Below, piece by piece: positions 23,674 to 28,897 of a stretch of 28,897 nucleotides of DNA. The DNA is from an uncultured Muribaculaceae bacterium (lineage in GTDB: Bacteria; Bacteroidota; Bacteroidia; Bacteroidales; Muribaculaceae). The translations under genes were made by a program, and so were the position numbers. Numbering within the stretch: position 1 is the first letter of the stretch; each line of letters opens with the position of its first letter. The stretch is taken from positions 1 to 28,897 of the forward strand of contig CAJTYD010000033.1 in assembly GCA_910583775.1 (NCBI GenBank). The letters run 5' to 3'. Below the pieces are notes generated by a model. It was not told where the DNA came from. It searched no databases and was given only the letters and a program-made list of their open reading frames with translations.

Positions 23674-24729
23674 ATGAAACAACGTAAGACAAGAATAATC
23701 ACTCAGTATGGCACTGAAGTCGAAGCCATGGCACCGTTGATACTGTCGGTGAGCAGGGCGACAGATGTGCCGGCGTTTTATTCGGAGTGGTTCTTCAATA
23801 GTCTGAAGCGCGGTTATTGCCGCTGGCGCAATTCCTTCAACGGCATCGATACTTATGTGTCGTTGAATGATGTACGATTTATTGTGTTCTGGTCGAAAAA
23901 TCCGAGACCCTTAATTCCTCACTTATCCTTACTTAAAGACAAAGGCATTAACTGTTATATTCAATACACACTTAATGATTATGAGAGGGAAGGATTGGAG
24001 CCCGGTGTGCCAGGTCTGGATGAACGCATCAACTGTTTCCGGGAGCTTGTTGACATATTAGGATTCGGCAGGGTGGTCTGGAGATTTGATCCGTTGATTC
24101 TTACCGATAAAATCAGTTCCAGCAATCTGATTGATAAAATCGACAAGATAGGGAACCGACTTAATGGATATACAGAAAAGTTGGTTTTCAGTTTCGCAGA
24201 TATCGCATCGTATCGTAAAGTAAAAGGCAATCTTATGTCTAAAGGCATCTCCTATATTGAATGGGATGAGAATAAAATGCATGATATCGCACGGAGAATC
24301 GAGACCGCTAATAAAACAAAAGGCTGGAATTATCGCCTTGCCTCATGCGGAGAACGAATTGATCTGACAACCTACGGCATCATCCACAACAGATGCGTAG
24401 ACGATGAACTTATATCTCGCATTGCATGGAACGACACAGATTTGATGAAGTATCTTGGCATCAGGATCGGGACTATTAAGCAGAATATTTTCGGAGAATC
24501 TATTTTACCTGACGGAGCATGGGAAGTAACAGACAAACTATATGCTATACGGACATGCGGAAACCGCGACAGCGGTCAACGCAAATACTGCGGATGTATA
24601 GCATCGAAAGACATCGGTCAATACAACACCTGTCCGCATGGGTGCCTCTATTGTTATGCCAACACATCTCCCGAATCAGCCCGCATGAATTTCCTTCGGC
24701 ATAAACCGGATAATGAAATAATAATTTGA
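23674..24729 (+). CDS. DUF1848 family protein, putative Fe-S protein
   Basis: A 351-residue cytoplasmic protein of the DUF1848 family, function unknown. Family hallmarks are SVSRATDVPAFY (25-36), GYCRWRNSFNG, VFWSKNPRPL, WRFDPLILTD and the C-terminal DIGQYNTCPHGCLYCYAN. The last segment holds Cys320, Cys324 and Cys327 spaced C-x3-C-x2-C, the spacing of the radical SAM iron-sulfur cluster but at the C-terminus rather than the N-terminus. Cys295, Cys306 and Cys308 lie just before it. A redox or radical chemistry role is an inference. The ATG at 23674 is close to the first conserved block. The gene is transcribed away from the Panacea-domain gene and may share its operator. GC content is lower than in the neighbouring glycan locus. 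Confidence 0.9.
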   Translation: MKQRKTRIITQYGTEVEAMAPLILSVSRATDVPAFYSEWFFNSLKRGYCRWRNSFNGIDTYVSLNDVRFIVFWSKNPRPLIPHLSLLKDKGINCYIQYTLNDYEREGLEPGVPGLDERINCFRELVDILGFGRVVWRFDPLILTDKISSSNLIDKIDKIGNRLNGYTEKLVFSFADIASYRKVKGNLMSKGISYIEWDENKMHDIARRIETANKTKGWNYRLASCGERIDLTTYGIIHNRCVDDELISRIAWNDTDLMKYLGIRIGTIKQNIFGESILPDGAWEVTDKLYAIRTCGNRDSGQRKYCGCIASKDIGQYNTCPHGCLYCYANTSPESARMNFLRHKPDNEIII

Positions 24730-24788
24730 TAATTCTCAAGGATTCGCTGTATTTCGATGAAAATGTGTATATCTGCATATACTCCATA

Positions 24789-24875
24789 TCCGAAACAATA
24801 GAGTATTTAGGCATTTGGGAACAGCTTTACAATCCTAATTTTAAACCCACCGAATTCGAGGGGTTTAGACAATAG
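24789..24875 (+). pseudogene. remnant of a KilA-N domain gene
   Basis: In this frame the DNA reads SETIEYLGIWEQLYNPNFKP then TEFEGFRQ and a stop at 24873-24875. This closely follows the core of the KilA-N domain, whose family form is roughly TIEFLGxWExLxNPNFxxxEFxGxxxxAG. The frame is open from 24717, but the upstream residues do not match the family and there is no suitable start codon. The normal continuation after the Gly-Phe is also missing. About 28 residues of homology are left, so this looks like a broken gene, possibly from a phage or mobile element. The call rests on remembered consensus only. Confidence 0.6.
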
Positions 24876-24901
24876 GCCATATTTTTCCTGGGAGGAGCGG
24901 A

Positions 24902-25117
24902 TTATTTAATCGGGCCGTATTTTTTGTCTTCCTTGACGGCTAAGCTGAAGTTGCGGTATAGCACGCCAACGAAACATATCCAAAGAGGGGCCGCGATATA
25001 TTGCCACACGTCATGCTGGATGCCGAAGAATTTTCGACTGATCGCGAGACCAATCAAGACTGCCAGTCCTAATATCATCATCACGAGCGAGAGGTTTCTC
25101 TTTGCTTTATTTGACAT
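24902..25117 (-). CDS. small two-helix membrane protein
   Basis: An unrecognised 71-residue protein. It has a basic N-terminus (MSNKAKRN), a first membrane helix at about 9-27, a short loop with HDVWQ, a second helix at about 37-55 (IAAPLWICFVGVLY), and a charged tail (KEDKKYGPIK). Both ends are predicted to face the cytoplasm. It lies 60 nt downstream of the outer-membrane barrel gene on the same strand, so it could be co-transcribed, but a TAATTTTG box in the gap offers its own promoter. Small hydrophobic proteins can be toxins or accessory membrane factors; nothing here decides between these. Confidence 0.65.
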   Translation of the reverse strand: MSNKAKRNLSLVMMILGLAVLIGLAISRKFFGIQHDVWQYIAAPLWICFVGVLYRNFSLAVKEDKKYGPIK

Positions 25118-25158
25118 AACTATATTCGTTTTAATTCAACGTTCTAATCTATTAGACG

Positions 25159-25166
25159 CAAAATTA
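25159..25166 (-). promoter_or_regulatory. candidate -7 box of the 71-residue protein gene
   Basis: On the minus strand this reads TAATTTTG, an exact TAnnTTTG match 41 nt upstream of the start codon at 25117. No matching -33 element is visible. Confidence 0.4.
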
Positions 25167-25177
25167 CAAATAAAATT

Positions 25178-27838
25178 TCATTTTCGGAGGGAGATGGAGA
25201 AGAGGAGTTCGCGGCCGCGGAGCTGGCGGCGGCTCTCGTAGGAGGAGAGCTGGTTATAGGTGGTGTAGTTGTAGGAGTTCTGATTGAAGATATTGGTGAG
25301 CGAGGCCGAGAATTCCACGCGTTTGTTGAGTTTGAAGATCACTTTGGTGTCGAGAAGGAAGACGTTCTTGAATCTGTCGGCGGTAAGCTCGTTGCGGTAA
25401 TGCTCGCCGCTGATGTGCCACTCCCATTTGCTGTGCGGCATGATGTTGAGCAACAGTTCGTTCTCCATGCTACCGAGCCACGAGGCCTTAAGGCCGTTCA
25501 TCGCGAGGCGGCTCGACGACCAACCGAAACGATAGTCAAAGCTGAGCCATCCGAGGGGCGCGCCGTTGATCTTCAATCCCGCCGACCAGGAGGTGGCGAC
25601 CGAATTCACCGAACTGCGCTCCGATATCAGATGCGACTCATTGCGGCTGAACGAACTGTTTATATTCGCGCTTCCACGCATGAAATCAAGAGTCTTTCCG
25701 ACGTTTCCGCTCGCCATCAGCATACGGCCGTCGCTCTTCGCCGGAGAGTATGAATAGACGATATAGTCGCCATAAAGCTGCTGGGCGAGAGTATAAGGGT
25801 TATGGCTCCATGAGTGCATGGCGAAGGCGGTGGCGAAAAGTCCGATTCTGGAATATTTGTAAGAGACGCTTGCCGAGACATTCTGCGAGGTAGAGTTGTA
25901 GAAATCATCCACCCCGCGGCGGAACGACCGATAATTGGTCATCACATACCCGGGCTGGATCATGTTCAGATTCATCGGCGACCGCCCCAGACCTCCACGC
26001 ATCCCGATCGACAGGCGGTTGCTCGGCTTCCAGTTCATGCTCAATGAAGGCGAGAAATAGACCTCGCTGCGATTGGCGAGCGCCTTGTCGAAAGTATAGT
26101 GAGCGAAGCTCACGGGGGCAGAGAGCGAGAAATCGACGCGGTTGATCCAGTATTCGAATCTCGGGGTTAGGAATACGGTCAGATAGTTTGTGTTCACGAC
26201 GTTGGTCATCTTATCCGACCAGTCTGACTTGTCGGTGTTTCCGGGACCACCCGCAAATCCATAAACTCCGGTTGCCTGCGAGCGCATCGTTCGGAAATAT
26301 CCCTTCAGGCCACCTTCCAGACCTATGGTAACCCCTTTGAGCGTGAAGGCGTAAGCCGCGCTCTCGTTAGTGGAGAAAGCATGGTCCCTGACGCTCTGTC
26401 GAGCAAGGTCCTCTCCCATCTTGACAGAAAGCGTCTGCGGCAATGATTCCCATTCGTTTTTACTGGTGAAAGTTACAAGATGTTTCCCCTTGAAACGCTT
26501 GATGAGCTTGAAATCGTTGCCGACGAAATAGTCGGGGAACGATGCCTTCTGGTCGTTGGGCAACGAGCCTGTGACTCCAAGGCGCACATTGGCCCAGTCG
26601 ATGTCTGTCTTGAGCGTATTGTTGATAAAGGCGGTCTTTTGGTTAAGCTCATAGATGAACCTGCCCGAAAGGGAATGGGAACGATCCGTGCCGTCGCGAT
26701 TTTCCGACACTATCCTGTTGCCATCGTTCAGAAAATAAGTCGTCACGCCGGCAGACCGGGCCGCAACGCGGTTAAACGAATAGTCGATCTGAGTCTTGAA
26801 TTCACCGCGCCCGTGTTTCCAGAGCGAATTCGTGGATAAAAGTACGGACCGATTGAAGAGCGTTCTCTTACGGCTAAGGTTAGGAACACCGGGGAGCAAC
26901 ACACTGACATAATGGCTGAGACTGGTTCCGCGGCGGGAAGCGAAAAAGTCGGTGGTCTGAGATGAAAGGTCCTCTCCCACGTTGTTTGTCTTGAGCGTAG
27001 TGATATTCTGGAAATTCGACATTACTGCCATAGCGAAGAGCTCACCATCCCAAATCGGAGAAAGACGGGAATCGGAGGAGTGACCTGAATCGGGATCGGA
27101 CGGCAGGATGCCGTCACTCCATGATATGCCTCCGCCGGCGTCGCCATGGAAAGTCCATGTCGCTTTTGCCTTGTTCTTCAGCTTAAGGTTGATGGCGGCT
27201 TTGTCGGAAAACGATATGCCCGAAAGTACCTGCATCGGCTGATGGTTCTCCATGACCTCTACGGCGCCGACATCCTGATGGCTTATACCGTTGGTGGCTA
27301 TTCCGTATTTACCGCCGAGCAGGTCGGAGCCTTCGATATAGAACTTGTTTATATCCTCGCCCTGATACTTGATCTTGCCGGATTTCTCCACATCGATTCC
27401 CGGCATACGTTTCAGCACGTCGCCGATCGAGCGGTCCTGCTTCTGAGCAAAACTGCCGACATTGTATGTTATCGTATCTCCCTGCTCTCTGATTATGTCG
27501 GCCTTGACACTCACCTCCTTCAGCAAAGTGGCGCCGGGTTCAAGCTCTACGGAGACTGGGAATGAAACGCTGTCGAGAGGCAGGGATTTCTTTGCAAAAC
27601 TCATCATCGACACCTCCAGACGGCATCCCGCCACCGACGGGATCGCTATTGCAAACGATCCGTCTTTTTTCGATGTGGCATATTTCTTTATCTTACCGTC
27701 CGCCCCCTTTATGATGACGGACGCACCTGTAAGCGGCACATTATTCTCCCTGTCCACCACCTTGCCCGACACATTGACCTGAGCGAACGCCGTAGAAACG
27801 CAAAACAGAAAGAGAATATATGCGATTAACCTTTTCAT
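25178..27838 (-). CDS. outer-membrane beta-barrel protein (TonB-dependent receptor-like)
   Basis: An 886-residue outer-membrane protein with a signal peptide (MKRLIAYILFLFCVSTAFA), a carboxypeptidase-regulatory-like domain (about 22-105, VSGKVVDRENNVPLTGASV), a plug-like domain (about 110-230, with IGDVLKRMPGIDVEKSGKI and INKFYIEGSDLLGG), and a large barrel. This is the layout of the 'outer membrane protein beta-barrel' group of TonB-dependent receptors that pairs with GLPGLI proteins, not of SusC. The ligand is unknown; peptide, protein or metal ligands are possible. It ends in LFSISLRK, lacking the usual terminal aromatic residue. Its start codon overlaps the stop of the GLPGLI gene by 4 nt (ATGA), so translation is probably coupled. 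Confidence 0.9.
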   Translation of the reverse strand: MKRLIAYILFLFCVSTAFAQVNVSGKVVDRENNVPLTGASVIIKGADGKIKKYATSKKDGSFAIAIPSVAGCRLEVSMMSFAKKSLPLDSVSFPVSVELEPGATLLKEVSVKADIIREQGDTITYNVGSFAQKQDRSIGDVLKRMPGIDVEKSGKIKYQGEDINKFYIEGSDLLGGKYGIATNGISHQDVGAVEVMENHQPMQVLSGISFSDKAAINLKLKNKAKATWTFHGDAGGGISWSDGILPSDPDSGHSSDSRLSPIWDGELFAMAVMSNFQNITTLKTNNVGEDLSSQTTDFFASRRGTSLSHYVSVLLPGVPNLSRKRTLFNRSVLLSTNSLWKHGRGEFKTQIDYSFNRVAARSAGVTTYFLNDGNRIVSENRDGTDRSHSLSGRFIYELNQKTAFINNTLKTDIDWANVRLGVTGSLPNDQKASFPDYFVGNDFKLIKRFKGKHLVTFTSKNEWESLPQTLSVKMGEDLARQSVRDHAFSTNESAAYAFTLKGVTIGLEGGLKGYFRTMRSQATGVYGFAGGPGNTDKSDWSDKMTNVVNTNYLTVFLTPRFEYWINRVDFSLSAPVSFAHYTFDKALANRSEVYFSPSLSMNWKPSNRLSIGMRGGLGRSPMNLNMIQPGYVMTNYRSFRRGVDDFYNSTSQNVSASVSYKYSRIGLFATAFAMHSWSHNPYTLAQQLYGDYIVYSYSPAKSDGRMLMASGNVGKTLDFMRGSANINSSFSRNESHLISERSSVNSVATSWSAGLKINGAPLGWLSFDYRFGWSSSRLAMNGLKASWLGSMENELLLNIMPHSKWEWHISGEHYRNELTADRFKNVFLLDTKVIFKLNKRVEFSASLTNIFNQNSYNYTTYNQLSSYESRRQLRGRELLFSISLRK

Positions 27839-28698
27839 AAATTGTGAGGATAGTTGGTTTCCTCTTTGTCGTTGTGTGGTACTTTTTTCTTATTACTTCC
27901 GGGTATCGGGCCTTTGCCATGCAAAGCAGCCATCCTCGCCCCGAAATTGGAATTGGCATACCTCCACCATCTGTTGAAAAATTTGTCGCGGGTAACTTCC
28001 GTCACGCCCCGTTTTTCCCTATAGCACAGAAATCCGACATCCGCCAGGCCGTTTTGCCAGAGGCCAGTTGCAATGAAATGATACATATCAAAGTTATCGC
28101 CGGCTTCGAGTATAAGACCCGGCAGCCCGCAAAGTTTCCAGGGACCATCCTGTATCGGAATCTCCGGAGCGAACCACGCCGTCCAGCGGCGACCGCGATA
28201 ATCGGCCGTGGCCTTGAAGCACTGATAGCCCAGTATCTCCTTCGATTCATCGGAGATCTCCCAGACCGGTTTCTCCCAGTTTTCTTCATATCGCCAGTCC
28301 TCCATATCGAAATAGGCCGTTTCCGTAACTTTGCCTTCAGGATAATTTTTGTAAATGAAGCTGCCGTAACGGCCGCTGCGTTCGAGAGTGGTTCTGTCGT
28401 GTTCTTTCGGATCCTTCTTGAATGACGCCGCCTCCATCTGCCAGTATAGCGACGGATTGTTATACATCAGGGAGTCGCGGTTGAATCTCGGCACCGAGCA
28501 GTAACATGACTTTCCTTTCCCGACACGAAGCATCGTCTCCTCCTTGAAGTAGTTCGTCGCACGCTTAGTGGTATCCGTCACCTCAGTGCGGATATAGTGA
28601 ACCTCAAGGATGGCCGGTTCGGTATCCCTCACCCAGATGTCGGCCTCGGCTCCCGCCACAGCGCCAGACAAAAACACTAAAAAGAAAAACCCTTTCAT
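27835..28698 (-). CDS. GLPGLI family protein
   Basis: A 287-residue exported protein of the Bacteroidetes GLPGLI family, of unknown molecular function and usually encoded beside a TonB-receptor-like barrel, as here. The name motif is at residues 191-196 in KLCGLPGLILEA. It is preceded by the conserved ILGYQCFKATADYRGRR and TAWFAPEIPIQDGPW. The start chosen is the ATG at 28698, which gives a clean signal peptide (MKGFFFLVFLSGAVAGAEA). A TTG at 28725 would add nine residues before it and is less likely. The C-terminus is longer than the motif-bearing core and ends in a charged tail. The stop overlaps the next start by 4 nt. A palindrome in the promoter suggests control by a dedicated regulator. 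Confidence 0.9.
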   Translation of the reverse strand: MKGFFFLVFLSGAVAGAEADIWVRDTEPAILEVHYIRTEVTDTTKRATNYFKEETMLRVGKGKSCYCSVPRFNRDSLMYNNPSLYWQMEAASFKKDPKEHDRTTLERSGRYGSFIYKNYPEGKVTETAYFDMEDWRYEENWEKPVWEISDESKEILGYQCFKATADYRGRRWTAWFAPEIPIQDGPWKLCGLPGLILEAGDNFDMYHFIATGLWQNGLADVGFLCYREKRGVTEVTRDKFFNRWWRYANSNFGARMAALHGKGPIPGSNKKKVPHNDKEETNYPHNL

Positions 28699-28734
28699 AA
28701 TCCGCTTTTTAAACGACAATAACAATGTTTGCCG

Positions 28735-28766
28735 TAAAGTTAAAACTAATTAATTAGTTTTGCAAC
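28735..28766 (-). promoter_or_regulatory. candidate promoter of the GLPGLI-barrel operon
   Basis: On the minus strand GTTG (28766-28763), a 20-nt spacer and TAACTTTA (28742-28735) fit the Bacteroidetes promoter pattern with one mismatch in each box. Start of transcription would be near 28728, giving a leader of about 30 nt to the ATG at 28698. This supports that ATG over the upstream TTG. Confidence 0.55.
28742..28761. promoter_or_regulatory. 20-bp perfect palindrome, probable operator
   Basis: AAAACTAATTAATTAGTTTT is its own reverse complement over all 20 bp and fills the spacer between the -33 and -7 boxes of the GLPGLI promoter. A further half-site AACTAATT lies at 28764-28771, exactly 20 bp from the copy in the palindrome and over the -33 box. 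This placement suggests repression by a dimeric regulator not encoded in the window. Confidence 0.65.
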
Positions 28767-28777
28767 TAATTTAACAG

Positions 28778-28897
28778 TTATTTTTCAAGATCATCATGAT
28801 AGTCGGTTTCGAGATAATCGTCAGAACCTTTATAATCAATATTATTAAGTACATGACAAAAATTTGAAGACATCGAATTTAGGGGTGTAAGACGGAC
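28778..28897 (-). CDS. possible 3' end of a reading frame, cut by the window edge
   Basis: The minus frame is open from the window edge to a TAA at 28780-28778. It reads 39 residues ending in DYKGSDDYLETDYHDDLEK. The very acidic, Tyr-rich tail looks protein-like. An internal ATG (28873-28871) would give a 31-residue product instead. I do not recognise it, and it may be noncoding. Confidence 0.35.
   Translation of the reverse strand, partial: VRLTPLNSMSSNFCHVLNNIDYKGSDDYLETDYHDDLEK

Noticed and set aside
24902..25117. 71-residue membrane protein as the toxin partner of the Panacea protein
   Set aside because: It is about 1.5 kb away, beyond DUF1848 and a pseudogene, and on a different transcription unit. 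It is possible but unsupported.
28698..28725. TTG start that would extend the GLPGLI protein by nine residues
   Set aside because: It places MLLSFKKRI before an already complete signal peptide and lies almost at the predicted transcription start.

Overview
The window looks like a chromosomal segment of a gut Bacteroidales. Evidence is a SusC/SusD pair, a hybrid two-component regulator, GH92 mannosidases, a GLPGLI protein with its outer-membrane barrel partner, lipoprotein signals, A-rich start contexts in place of strong Shine-Dalgarno sequences, and promoter-like TAnnTTTG boxes. The moderately GC-rich coding DNA with AT-rich gaps would suit a Muribaculaceae-type genome, but that family call is an inference.

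Layout: (1) 1-4962 holds housekeeping-type genes on the + strand: fabD (malonyl-CoA:ACP transacylase), asd (aspartate-semialdehyde dehydrogenase) and a secreted S9 serine peptidase. Clear hairpin terminators follow asd and the peptidase. (2) 4999-22168 is a polysaccharide utilisation locus. A susC-susD operon runs on the - strand. Divergent from it are a 1359-residue hybrid sensor/AraC regulator and then a + strand operon of GH92, GH92, a secreted basic-secretory-protein-type metallopeptidase, and a GH92 lipoprotein. Three alpha-mannosidases plus a peptidase point to mannose-capped glycoprotein (high-mannose N-glycan) or alpha-mannan as substrate. The SusC/D pair would import the released sugars and the hybrid regulator would sense them. 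(3) 22169-25177 is an AT-richer accessory stretch. It contains an MqsA-like HTH protein with a Panacea (SocA) antitoxin domain and no obvious toxin, a divergent DUF1848 protein with a C-terminal radical-SAM-type cysteine motif, a striking operator-like repeat between the two, a KilA-N gene remnant, and a 71-residue two-helix membrane protein. (4) 25178-28698 is a translationally coupled - strand pair: a GLPGLI-family protein and a large outer-membrane beta-barrel protein. A 20-bp perfect palindrome occupies the spacer of its likely promoter. (5) The right edge holds the 3' end of a possible further - strand reading frame.

The most unusual parts are the Panacea/DUF1848 divergent pair with its shared operator-like array, the palindrome in the GLPGLI promoter, and the divergence of active-site motifs among the three GH92 paralogues. 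No rRNA, tRNA, CRISPR array or intact insertion sequence was seen.
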